Shown here: one piece after another, positions 34,801 to 46,433 of the stretch
Numbering within the stretch: position 1 is the first letter of the stretch
Layout: each line of letters begins with the position of its first letter
Source: Bilabrum cf. latius
Lineage: Eukaryota; Bigyra: Bicosoecida; Bigyra; Bicosoecida
Assembly (NCBI GenBank): GCA_965178125.1
Contig: OZ237743.1
Span: forward strand, 1,116,001 to 1,180,000
Direction: 5' to 3'
Length of the DNA stretch: 64,000 nucleotides
Notes under the pieces: model-generated
What the model saw: only the letters and a program-made list of their open reading frames with translations
Databases searched by the model: none
Told to the model about the DNA's origin: nothing
Position numbers and translations under genes: made by a program

Positions 34801-37800
34801 GTCCGCGGCAAGGAGCGTCTCCTTCAGGTCAGACGTGGCGGTGCGCCGGGCCTCCCGCACGGCCGCAGCCACTGCCATTTCATCCCTGGCTCTGACAGCG
34901 CGGGCCACGGGTCCCTCCATGAGGAGCGGCAGCAGCGCGCCCGGGTCGTTCTCAGACCACGCCGCCCACAGGGCCAGAGAGGGGTGCGCCGCGCTGGCTA
35001 CCGACCCTGGACGGAGACGGGCAGCGTCCAACAGAGCGGCCCGGAGGGCCTTGGCTGCCCCTGACTGCGACTGCCTGCGGTTCGCGCGGCCGCGGCGAGC
35101 AGGTGAAGGCGACCCCGGGCCTTCCTCGCCCCCGCTTCCCTCACCGTCATCGCCGTCTTCGCCGTCGGTCTCGCGGTCCGCATTCCCAAACGCGGCCTGC
35201 AGAGCACCCACGGTGAGGTGCTTGGCATCCAGCCCGCCCGGCAGCTTCAGGCCCTGTTCAACGGCTGCACTTCTCGCCCAGCCAAGCACGCGGTCTCGCT
35301 GAGCGCGTCCAAAGGCGCGCGCTGCGGCCAGCTGTTCGGAATCCAAGCCCGGCATGCTCTCATACTCTAGCACGTGCAGCTGTCCCGCCATGCCGCCCGC
35401 GGACGAGGCCACCAGCGAGCCCACCTTGGCCAGCTCTGCCAAAGCCTCCGCCAGCAACTCTCCACCGGTGGATCGGCGCGCGAGTCTGGGTCCCGGCCCT
35501 GGCCCTGCATGGCTCACCTTTAAGACCTGAGTCCGATTGCTGCCCTTCGTTGCCGAGGAGCGAAGCGGCGACGAATCTAACGCGCCCTTGCGCCTTTTAT
35601 TCGCGTAGCTCCCTTTGCTGCTGCTCGTGCTTCTACCCTTGCTTTTGTCGGCACCAGATGCCCGTGCTGCGGCCTGCCCAAGCCGAGGAGCGGGACCTGC
35701 GGCCCGCACTGTGGCCAAGTCGGGCCAGGCCCGCAGCTCCCGTCCGCTCCTCTGCCTGGCAACGGCGAGCGCAGCCCCGCGAAGCTTGGCTCGGCTGCTG
35801 CGCTCTACCTGGGCACCTCCAGCACCACCGTGCAGTGCGCCCGGACCCCGCCGCAGGACCGCTCCGCCCGCTTCGCGCAGGAACTGATGCGGTCTAGTCT
35901 CCCCAGCCCCGCCGCTTTGCCCACCCCCGACCAGAGCCCGGCCGGCCACCGCTTCAAAACCAGGATCGAACCAGCCAAAACCCTCTTTGCCCGACTGGAT
36001 GGAATCCTTGCACACGGAGCCGGCTACCTGGTAGCGCAGCCCATCCGCTACAACGGCACTGTATGCCACCGGCCCGCCGATCGCGGCCGCGGCCGCTGCT
36101 GCCGAGAGGATCTCGCTGCGGCTCTGCGCCACAGCGACCAGAGACTGTCTCCGGGACGGGCCCGGGCGGCTCCTTCTCCTCGCCCTTGTGCCCTGGCCCT
36201 GGCCCAGGCTCGGCCGGCTGGACCGGCCAGTGTATGCCCCGTCCCTCGTCTCCTAGCCGGCCTCCCGGCGGCCCATGGCATCCGTGCCGCCGCGCCGGGC
36301 CCCCATGATCCCCTCTGCTGTCTCTGTCCTCGCCAGCTGAGCCTCGAATGCGGATGCGTCCGAATCCGGCTGCCCTGCCCGTCGCGATGGAGGGACAGGG
36401 GCGCGTGCTGCTCTGGGGCCTGCAGGGGGTCGCAATCCGGGCCCCTGAGGGGGTACTGCTGCTTTGGAGGAGCTGCTCGCGCCCTAACGTGACGCGTCCC
36501 GACTGGCAGTCCCTTCAGACGTGGCTGTGCCATCATCTGTGCCCGCCTGGGTATTTGCCTACATGGCCGTGCCAGTCTACTGCTGCTGCTGTTGTTGTGC
36601 CCAGGCAGCCAGCGGTCCAGACGCTATGGGTCGCCTCGCGCCGCCGCCCGCCCCGATGGACGCCGTTGATCCGTGGGGTACTGTGCCTGTGGCAAGTTTG
36701 CCCATGGGCACTGGCGATGAGCCGCGGGTCATGCCGCCACCAGACTCCGACTGCAGTTGCGGTGCCGACGCTGCACTGCCATCAACATCACCGGCCCCAG
36801 ATGTCACGACAGGAGATTCAACCTCCTGAAGCGGCGAAGGGGATGCAGAAGCGGCTCCAGATGCCCGCCCCCTGCCCTGCGACCCACGGCCGCGGCTGCC
36901 ACGAGATGACGAGCGGCGGGTGGTGCCCAGTGCCGGTGGCCTGCCAGCAGCCCGACCGCCCCGCCGTTTGCCAATGCTCCTCGACCTTCGGCTCGACCTG
37001 GAGGCCTGCGAGCCCCTGGACCAGGGACGTCCCGTGCTCCTGCCACCCCCCCTGCTGGCACCCATGCGTTCCTCCTCCTCCTCCTCCTTTTGCTCCTCGA
37101 TGGCGGCCTGTATGTCTCGCTCGATGGATACGTCACCCGCGGCCAAGTACCCGCCCCCCCGCGGCAGCATCAGTCCAAAGGGCGGGTGCTCCGAGGTTCG
37201 TGTAAACGCCGCCCTCGCCATCTCGAGCCCCGAGCCGTCGTCGAAGGCCAGGGACCGGCCGATCCTCTGCGCCTCCCCCTGCCGCATGGAGGCCACGGGC
37301 ATGAGTCTCTGCAGCAGCTGCCTGCCAATCTCGTCCTCCACGGCCTCGATCGAGGCGATCCCACGGGCGACGCCCTCCTGACGGTAGCCCTCCACGGTCG
37401 TCCAGCGGCCCGACTCGGCCACGCGAACCTTCGTCTCGAGTTCGCTCCGGGGAGGACCCTGGGGTGGCACCAGCCCCCTGCCCCACCAACCGAGCACGCT
37501 GGACGAGGCCCGGGACCCGCCTCCTCCGAACCATCCCGTGCTGTAGGCGCGCGAAGACGCCATCGAGTGCGTCGCGGCGGCGCCTGCACCCAGGCCGCCG
37601 AGCCCCGTGGCCTCCACGCACGCGGTCTCGCTCGCCTTTTGCAACAGCTGCAGCGGGCCGCTCACTGCAGACGGCGCGTGCGAGCGCAGACCGGAAGTGG
37701 CCCACGGTAGACCACTCGTCACACCGTAGGCCTCCAGAGACCGCCGAAGCGTGCTGGCACAGGACCTGCAGACGTCTGGCGGCAGTCGCAGCGCGGCAGC

Positions 37801-40569
37801 AGCTGCGGCTCCCAGCGCGGCCCTGGGCTTGGCCAGCTCGGGGTCGTCGCCTGCCAGCGCGCCCAAGGCCGATTCCACGGCTGCCTTGGCTGCTGCAGCG
37901 GCGGCCTCGCATGGAGGCAGTTCCGCAGCGCGCGGCGCCTCCGGGGCCGTGGGCAGCTCATCGCCTCCAGAACCTCGAGCTGTGCCACCCTTGCCGGCGT
38001 CCGTGCCCCTGCGCGGGCTTGTTCCCTAGGGAACAACGGGAAGCCTCGCGGCGCTGGCCCAGTGCCTCACTGCGAGGAGAGCCGAGACCCTAGCCTCGTC
38101 CGCTGCCGACTCTGCGACGGAGCTCTGGGCATGCAAGTTGTGCCTGTGTCCCTGGCCCAGCCCGGCGACCGCAACTTGCTGGTGCTGCTGGTCTATCTTC
38201 GAGCTCTTGCTCCCATCACCACCCAGGCCGGGCGGTACGACGTACTGCCTCTGCGCAGAGGCGGGGTACAGCGCCCTTGCCAGAGCGGCCGCACGGGCGC
38301 TTCGCACGCCGGCCATGGCTGCCACCAGGCACCGCGCGGCCAGGGCAGCGAGCGAGTCGCCGGACACCGCGGCCAGGGCACACAGCTGCTGGGCCGTGGG
38401 TGGGAGCGGGCCGGATGGCGGCACTTGGGCGCTCGCTGCCTTCGGGTCTCTTGCCGCAGCATCTGTGGCTGTGCGAACGGCCTGCCTCCCAGCTAGCAGC
38501 GGTGCCAGCAGCAGTGGGTGCTGTGCCCCGGCGCGCAGAAGCGCTCTTGCAGACACGCGGAGGGACAGGCCCTTAGGCCCGAGCAGCGCGGTGGCGGCAG
38601 CCGCGGGGGCGGAGAGCGCAACGCTCCCATCGGGGTACGGCAGCACAAGAAGAGTCCCGACTGCCGCGACGCCGCCACCAGCTCCTCCCATGCTTGCCTA
38701 CATATTCCCCTCTTCCTCCTCGCCGTCCTTGCCCCCGCCGTGCCTGTTCCCGTCAAACGTAAATTGCCTCGACGCCCACCCGGAATCGAAATGGAACCCG
38801 CTCCCGTGACGCCGTTGCCGCTCCAAGTCTCTCAGTGCCTGCCGAATGGACTGCATGCCAAGCCCCGACGCAAGCAAAAAGGCTACTTCTTCCGACCGAT
38901 TGGCCGGCCAAGATGCACCGCTGTCGGCATCGCCGCCACTACTAGACTACTGGCGACTATCTCGTCCGCCCACACCGCCAGAGCCCCCGCTGCGCCCGTG
39001 TCCGTGCCTGCCACGCAGCGATGATGCGAGGGCCTCTCTAGATGCCTCGGCTGCCACCCTCAGGATCGCAGCGCCCATTCCCGGCAGGAGCAGCACGAGC
39101 GTCCCGTGCGCCAGGCCGAGAGCCGACCCCAGAATGCCCAGCAGTTCCCCAACAGTTACCCACCCCGCGTCCCTCGTCACCGTGTCCCGCTGCCCCATCG
39201 CGCCCCGCACCACAGAATCCTGAGATGCGCTCCCAAGCGCCCACACGGCTCCAATGAAGCCCGTCAGGTCTCCCCGCAGCCGCTCTGACCACCCCTCCCG
39301 CTCCACCTCCCCCGGTGCTCCGGTGGTCTCACTCGTCACACCTCCCGCGACCTGTGTGCCAGGCATCGTGGCCGATTGCACCGGGCGTCCGAGGGCAGGT
39401 CCCGCCGCCGCGGCCACCGACTTGGAGGCGTCGCCCCATCGCGGCGCCGACTGCTTGAGAGCCGCCCGCAGCGACGGGTCACCGACCCTCCCACCACCAC
39501 CGCTCGCACTCGTCACGCCGCCGGACGCGGACGATAGAGCCGACAGGGCGGACCCGGGCTCCACCACGGTCGTCGTCACACCCGCCGGTACCACTCGGCG
39601 GGAATTCCTCGACGCCACCGTGACACCCGCCCGATGCGCGGCGCCGTCGGTTCCGCTGCTGCCCCCCACGCTCCGCATGGAAGCGGCCCAGGCGCTCAGG
39701 CTCCCGCTCCGGGCCCTCGTCAGCTGTCTCGCGCGTTCCTCCCCAGCGCGCCGGCCCGCTTCTGCGGCGGCCATGGCCCCTGCCGCAGCGCCGCGCGCCA
39801 GGAGGTTCCGCTGCTCTGCACGTAGGGCCGTGATGGCTGCCTGTCCTGCTGGGCCCGGGACTGCACCAGCGGCCGACAGCAGCTGCTGTCGGGCGATCAG
39901 GTTCCGCGGGGGCAGCCCCAGCACCGCCATGACGTCGTCCACACGGACCGGGGTCCTCCCGGCGCCAGCGATTCCGGATGAAGGGCCCCACCGCCGGTGC
40001 CCGATGGCCTCGTCAGCTGCGTCCCCTCCTCCGGTGGAGCGTCCCGTCGCAGTGCCCTCCCTCTTGGCGGGGTCTCGCGCGGCGGCAGCTGCCCTTGCGG
40101 CTGGGGATATCGCGCCCGCTGTCCCCATGAGTGCGGCAGCGGCGCGGAGCCTTGTCGCAGATCGATTGGAGTCGCCGAGGGTTGCGCTGTCGAATGTCTG
40201 CGATCGCTTTCTCGCCGTTAGGTACAAACTCGCCAGGCCCAGAAAGGCGTGATCATCAACTGCGCAGTTTGAGCATGAAATTATTGCAGTGGCATGAGCC
40301 GTGCGCTTGCGCTAACTATGAGCGACCAGAACCAATACGACAGGGTCGCAATTGCAGCAGTCGCGCTCGAAGCCTCTCACATCCCAGCTGCCGCGACAGC
40401 CACAAAGCTGGTATGAGTTCCTCATCGGGAATGTCGCTCTGCCGAGGTAGCCGCCGAAAGAAGTGCAAGCCTCCCGCATGCAAGAATCGGCGCTACGCCT
40501 TCCGCCGCCTAAACTGAGCTTCAGTGGGAGGCTCGACTTGAAACCGGATGGGTATCGTCTCTTCTTCAT
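31891..40569 (-). CDS. giant intronless low-complexity protein, about 2,890 residues
   Basis: With UAG=Gln a single frame is open from ATG 40569 to TGA 31891 (8,679 nt, 2,892 residues), crossing about eleven TAG codons; the long standard-code ORFs at 32311-34449, 34744-36132, 36577-37878, 38026-38691 and 38947-40227 all share it. Composition is Ala/Gly/Arg/Ser-rich with acidic Ser-Asp-Glu tracts and a basic RRRRRR cluster near 34030. Residues in the last ~250 (32300-32900) are Arg/Glu/Ala-rich and look like a long coiled coil. One TAG directly follows a Gln run (36577). No known domain is recognised. The first ~110 residues are compositionally different (Cys- and Ser-containing), so the true start may lie nearer 40130. 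Confidence 0.65.
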
Positions 40570-40736
40570 CCCTATCAATTCCTGCAATCTCAGCCGCGGT
40601 GACACTATTTCCTGCCCCCATTGGGAGACAAATTGCCTTCAGCGACGAACGGATCGGGCTTCGCTCGTCACATCACGTCGAGACGACTCCGAGTCGGAAC
40701 GCCGCGATTTGCACTTGAAAGCCCCCAGTTCAAGCC
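40570..40736. promoter_or_regulatory. divergent promoter region, giant gene / secreted enzyme
   Basis: 167 bp between the proposed divergent start codons, including a TGA that closes the giant frame upstream. No motif singled out, apart from a variant CTCGTCACAT at 40673. Confidence 0.3.
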
Positions 40737-43700
40737 ATGCTAACCATTTCGACACAATTTGTCGGGATTTGCTTTATTGGCGTTGCAGTTGGCTCACAAA
40801 TCAATCGAGAAGCTGTGATACAAAGGAACAATCCCGTTATCTCGGATCCAGCTGATATCGGAGGCTCGGTTGGAGTCGGAAATGGCTTCTTTGCTGCGCA
40901 CATTGGCTGCACTGGAACCCAAGCGATGAACAACTCTCTGCATCGTTACTTTGGGGCCAACACGATGGCTGAGTGGGCCTTTCACGCAATTCCATTTCAA
41001 GGCAAGGGTATCCGCCCAATGCAGGCAACGAATGTCTGGGAGGTAAGGGGTGCCGGCAACAGATTCCGCATGGAGATAGCTATACGATCACGTGCTCTTT
41101 TCGTTGGTCGCGCAACACGTTCTGCTCTGCCCGCAGGCAGACAAGGACCACTTCGATGGTCGTACGATCCCGTCCTTCACCAATCAATCAACCCCCCCGC
41201 AACTCTGGCTATATGATAACCCCACGAGGTATGACCTTGGGCAATTCTCTGTCGCTGAGATGCAAATTGACCCAGATGGACAAAATGGTGGCATGCCGCC
41301 CCCGCGTGCCGTGGCAACCGCAACCACCCCGTTGCAGGCCAATCGGGTGTCCGGCTGCGACTCGAAGCTAGACCTGTTCCAGGGCGTCATGCAGGCGAGA
41401 TACAACGTATCGGCTGCATCACCTACTAGCCAAGTCTCCGGTTTCGAGGTGCAGGCGTGGACGGCGGCTCACCCTGCAGGCGACATTCTGTCGCACCGCA
41501 TGCAGGTGCAGGCTCAGGCTCAGGCTCAGGCTCTGGCTCAGGCCTAGTGGGGCACGACCACGACCAGCCTGCTGGTGCCTCGGCTAGCCTTCGCCTACCC
41601 CGCAGGATCGGACCATCCGCGCGACTGGAGTCCAGGGGCCGGCAAGGAGCACTCCACGGCAGTGGTGGCCAATCACACCACCGGTGGATTTGCGACCATC
41701 CTGCTGCACCGCACAATCGACAACTACACGTCATACCGCGTCAGATGCAACGCCACGTGGGGCCGGGACGCCGGTGGCGCAGGTGCTGGCAATGCCGATG
41801 GACAGTCTGCTTGCTCATCGTGGCGGTGGGTGCAGGACACTGCAGTGGACCACACGTTCCTACTGGCCCCATCCCCTCCCGGCTGCAGCCCTGAGCGTGG
41901 GTACGGCGTAGAGTACGCGTGCGCCTTTGCGCCGGTGGACAGGCTGACCGGGCGAGTTGACTACCTGACTTACCCCCCGCAGCTGCGAGACATCGATGTG
42001 GTCCAGGAGCGCAAGGCCTTCATGGCCAGCGTGATGGCAGCAGTCGAACAGGACGGTGCTGGTTCAAACTCTGCTGCTCACGGTGGGGTGCGAGGCAAGG
42101 GAGCAACAAATAACGGCAATCGTGGAGTGATCGGTGGTGTGCCCACCGCTCGGGAGGTGGAGGGGGCTGCCGCTGCTGCCTGGAAGAGCTTCTGGATGGG
42201 CGGTGCTGCGGTGGATCTGCAGCCGCAGCTGACGGCATGGGACTAGGACAGAGACGAGATGCAGAGCGAGGGGGAAACCATCCCAGGCAACACCGAGCGC
42301 AATCACCAGCATGAACACGAACACGAGCACGAGCACCGCGGATCGCACCTCACAGCGCCCCGTTCCAATGCAGTCGCCGCAGAGCTAGAGAGGAGGGTCG
42401 TGCTGTCGTAGTATGCAAGCCGCGCCCTGGAAACAGGTGCCTTTCCGCCATGCGAGTCGGGGCTGGTTCGAAACTCCGCGTGGCACGGCAAGTCTCACCT
42501 GGAGATGCGCTGGTTCCATCAGGGACATCTGCCCGCCTGGGGCCGCGCGCACCTGATCTAGGACAGGTCTGACCTGTGGTACCACGCCATCATGCGGAAC
42601 GCATCGTCGTACGCTAGGTACCAGGGGTACAACGGCTCATCGATTGAGCCCGCCGACCCACTGCCGCAGACTGCCACCCGCTGGCCCAAGCAGGTCGCCC
42701 TCATCGGGCCCACTGGGGACGAGAACGACCCGCTGAACGGGGTCTCCTGGGCGGGTGAGCCCATTCCACCGTGGGTCGACCGATCCACCAGCATCGTTGA
42801 GTTCACGGCACCCACGCACACCGGCCCGCGGCTCATCTGGCAGCAGCCGCACGTGTTTTGGTACGCGGAGCAGGAGCGAATCGCATGCGGCGGGAACCGA
42901 ACGTGCGAGCAGCAGGTGTGCGACGAGTGGAAGGAACCCCTCCTGCAGACGGCTTCCTTTCTGGTGCAGCTGCTCGTAGAGAGGGACGGTGTCCTGCACC
43001 TGGACCCCCCTCTCATCGGAGGAGAAGAGCAGGTGAGCTCTGAGCTGCGCCGCCGTGGTGTTTGGCTATCGGATCAACTGACGCATGGTTCGCTCTTGAA
43101 TGACCGTGCAGTGCTTGCTCAATGCGTGGATGGCAAAGGCAGGCCCAGCGGGATGTAGTACCGACGTCATCCCGTGCCCATGCTCTCTTTTCATGCCCTC
43201 TTGCCATACCCACGCCCTCGCTCATCCTGTATCCTGATCTCCAATTCCCCGATTTGCCGCAGTACAACAACTACTCTCTCACATTCGACCCCACCTTTGA
43301 GCTGGCCTACACGCGCTGGGCACTGGCACTGACGCAGTCCTGGATGCAGACCAGGTGGGGCTTGGGACCCTCGGCTGCGATCGCTGGGGCGCTGCAGTCG
43401 CTCGCTCCGCTCCCCTGGTCTCCCCTCGGGCGGTCTGCGGCGGACGTGCAGCGGGCTCTGGACGAATGGATGACGGCTGCGGCGCCCACGGCGGCTAGGG
43501 GCGTGGCGGAGCAGCTCCTCCACTCGTCACACCCGTACACGTCGACGATCCCCGTGTACCGGTTCAACGCTGCGTGCAACTGCACCTTTCAAGCCTCAGC
43601 CGGGCCACTGGACTCTTGCCCACCGTCCTCGTCACACCCCATGTTTGTGGGTGCCTACGGAATCGTGGAGGGGCAGGTGGGCCCGTTGGGCGCTGCTGGG

Positions 43701-44123
43701 GCTGTGCTGGACATGGATGTCATGAACGCGACGGTGGCGGCGACCGCGGCGCTGTGGGACTGGAACTGCACACGGGCCAACGTGTGGGGCTGGGACGCCG
43801 CCTGGCTCGCAAACGCGATGGCGAGGCTGGGCTGGGACCCGGTTGCAACCGCAGAAGTAGTGATGCTCCCGGCGAGACACAACGGGTTTGCGGAATACAA
43901 CGGGTACAACACGGGCGGCCACGGGGCTCTGGCGGCCTACCTGCCCGGGAACGGCGGACTGCTGCACTCGATTGCGCTGATGGCCAGTGGGAGTGGTGGA
44001 TTGCCCTGGGGCGGGGTGAGCGAGGGATTTCCTGGGTACGTGGGACGAGCGGAGGGGGATGGGGATGGGGATGGGGACAGCGAGATGGCTGCCTCCTGGG
44101 TGGGGGCGGGTGCTGCGCGGTGA
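40737..44123 (+). CDS. putative secreted six-hairpin glycosidase-like enzyme
   Basis: Exons 40737..41042, 41137..43032 and 43263..44123 give 1,020 residues, TGA stop; four TAG codons in exon 2 are read as Gln. The N-terminus (MLTISTQFVGICFIGVAVGS) is a good signal peptide. SVGVGNGFFAAHIGCTGTQ and WLYDNPTRYDLGQFSV resemble the N-terminal beta-sandwich of large bacterial and plant alpha/alpha-barrel glycosidases; the C-terminal half (WDWNCTRANVWGWDAAWLANAMARLG, HNGFAEYNGYNTGGHGALAAYLPGN broken into motifs WGWDAAW and YNTGGHG) fits the barrel. A Gln-Ala repeat (41506-41545) and a Gly/Asp repeat near the end are insertions. The family is inferred; substrate unknown. It is followed 203 bp later by a GH28 gene on the same strand. 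Confidence 0.65.
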
Positions 44124-44326
44124 TGTGCAGCCCGGGGGCCACTCGTCTGGCAAGGAAACATGGTTCTCATTGTTGCACTCGTTGTCTGAAGCCTCTCGAT
44201 CACCCCGCAGTGCCGTGCAGAACGTCGTGCGTGTGCAGTGCGCGGCGGGCATGTATGGTCCCCAAATCTCGTCACACACACCGAGTTGGCTGTTCGGGAT
44301 CTTTGCACTTTTCGCACGCATCCAGC

Positions 44327-45871
44327 ATGCGTCAAACTACACCACGGGCATTCTTTATCCTTGCGTCGCTAGTTTATGCTGTATACTCGTAGACAGTGTG
44401 CAACATAGAACAATTCGGCGCTAAACCTGCCCCTTACAACTCGACTGCATCCATTGCGAAAGCCATTGGTTCCTGCTGCGCGAGCCAGACCTCCGGAGCC
44501 ACAATCCTTGTTCCAAGCAATGTTTACCTGAGCGGTCCATAGCAGATCTAGAGATGCCCAGGTATCACGCTACAGCTGGACGGGCAGATCCAGGCACCGG
44601 AAGCTATCGGTGATTGGCCTTCTATTGACATCAAGCAGTTCCTCCTCATCGATGATTCTCCGGGAGCGACGATCCGTGGCAGCGGCTCCATCAACGGAAG
44701 CGGTTTTGCGTGGTGGTAGATCCGCCGCAAGACGCCCTCGCACCCCGCGCCGTACCTGGTGCTCGTCGAGCACAGCGACGGCGCGTCTGTGCGGGATGTG
44801 CGCTTCATCGACAGCCCAAAGTTCCACCTTGTGGTTGAAAAGAGCAGCAACATCACAATCGACGGCATCTCCGTGTCTGCGCCCTTCGACTCCCCGAACA
44901 CGGATGCCATCGACCTGGGCGAGGTGACCGGCGCTGTGGTGCAGAACGCCGTTATCGCCAACGGAGACGACGGAGTGGCCATCAAGGCGTTCACTACGAA
45001 CGTGCTGGTGCAGAACTGTACGTTCTACGGGGGCCACGGCACCAGCATCGGTTCCCTCGGAGAGACATCTGACGGAGACCACGTCAGCGACATCACCTTC
45101 CGCAACCTGACCTTCCACCAGTCCTGGATCGGCACCAGGATCAAGACGTGGCAGGGGCGCACGGGGTACGTCACCAACATCACGTTCCAAGACGTGGTGA
45201 TGCACGACGTCCAGGTGTCCATCCGGATCAACCAGTACTACTGCCCGCACTCGCAGCACCCGGGCCAGTGCAAGAACTCCACCACGAAGGGACTCAACGT
45301 GACGGGCGTGCTGTTCAAGGGGCTCTCTGGGACGCAGACGTCGGGGCACGCCGGGGAGCTGTTGTGCTCGGACCCGGCCCCCTGCCACGGCATCACTCTC
45401 GAGGACGTGCACATCGAACCGGTGAGAGAGGGATAGGCCAGGTGCTGGCTTTGAATTTTTATTTCTCTTCTTAATTCCAGCGGCAGCGGCCCAGCGGCCC
45501 AGTGGCGCATACCAACACGTGAGGCAGGGAGCGTGGTGTGCCTCATGTGTTGGTATGCGCCACTGGGCCGCTGCCTAAACTGCCTGTGCAGCACTCAACG
45601 CTGCCAGTGGTGCTTGGGGTAGCAACCGCAGCGTATCTCCACACTGTTGCGCGTCCAAGATTCCTTCCCTTCTCCTACATCGCAGTCCAAGTCAGGTGGT
45701 GAGAATGAGTTTGAGTGCTGGGAGGTACACGGCGAGGAGTCTGATGTGTTCCCTGACGCTTCCGGTTGCATGTGGGAGGGCGCTACCACGGCCGAGCAAA
45801 GGGAAAGAGGGAGGGAGGGGCCCCGCTGGCAGGAGTTCGACTTGGAGTCTGTGGATCAAGGATCCGATTGA
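44327..45871 (+). CDS. secreted GH28 polygalacturonase-like enzyme
   Basis: Right-handed beta-helix enzyme that hydrolyses pectic polygalacturonan or related polymers. Exons 44327..45421 and 45686..45871 give 426 residues, TGA stop. A signal peptide (MRQTTPRAFFILASLVYAVYS) is followed by the usual FGAK start. All GH28 catalytic signatures are present in order: SPNTDAIDL, NGDDGVAIK, GHGTSIGSLG and RIKTWQGRTG, then INQYYC. Four TAG codons (44390, 44540, 44549, 44717) are read as Gln. The second exon, FECWEVHGEESDVFPDASGC, matches the Cys-containing C-terminal end of the family. Its 264-nt intron contains a long foldback hairpin (45482-45575). It implies a lifestyle involving plant or algal wall polysaccharide. 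Confidence 0.9.
45482..45575. repeat. foldback inverted repeat inside the GH28 intron
   Basis: Left arm 45482-45526, loop 45527-45538, right arm 45539-45575. The arms pair over 37 bp with one mismatch once an 8-nt duplication (CGGCCCAG) in the left arm is set aside. The hairpin starts two bases after the apparent AG at 45480. It could be a small MITE-like foldback or an element of the intron. Confidence 0.9.
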
Positions 45872-46433
45872 AGAGGGTCCGTCGGGGCACGTCGGGGCAT
45901 GATGTACCTCTTTTTCAACGTTGATGGGGTGTTGAGTCACACCATTGGCTCACCGTGGCACTGCTGATGGGGGGCACTAGTTCCGGTTTACTGGGTTGAG
46001 TTTGCCAATCAGTGACAAGGTGTGCGTTACCTTAGTGACAGTCCTCAGATGATCTCTGGCGTGCAAAAACTCTGCAGGCGGCCCGACAGTGGGGAGATGA
46101 CGAGTGTGTAAAGATAGGCCTACTACAGAACGCGCTAGGCAGAAGTGAACCACGTTCGGAGCGCTTGAAACCGCGTGGCAGCGCAAAACACGACTTTGTG
46201 TGTACCAAAGTTTTGATTACAATCATCATGACACTAACACTATAGACACATCATCTGGATGGCATAAGTAGATCTTGTTGGCCCCATTTAGATCAACAAA
46301 GATATGCCGGCACGAACGGCAGTGGCGAGTCGCCTCTGCCGACTCTTAGGGGTACCGCCCATGGCCTGCCCGCATGGCCATTACCCTTGATCCGCAAAAC
46401 CGAATAAATCCAGGTACAGACAGTAGTGCAGAT
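45872..46433. other. intergenic, tail-to-tail
   Basis: 562 bp between the stop codons of the GH28 and helicase-RBR genes. I find no gene or repeat in it. Confidence 0.4.
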
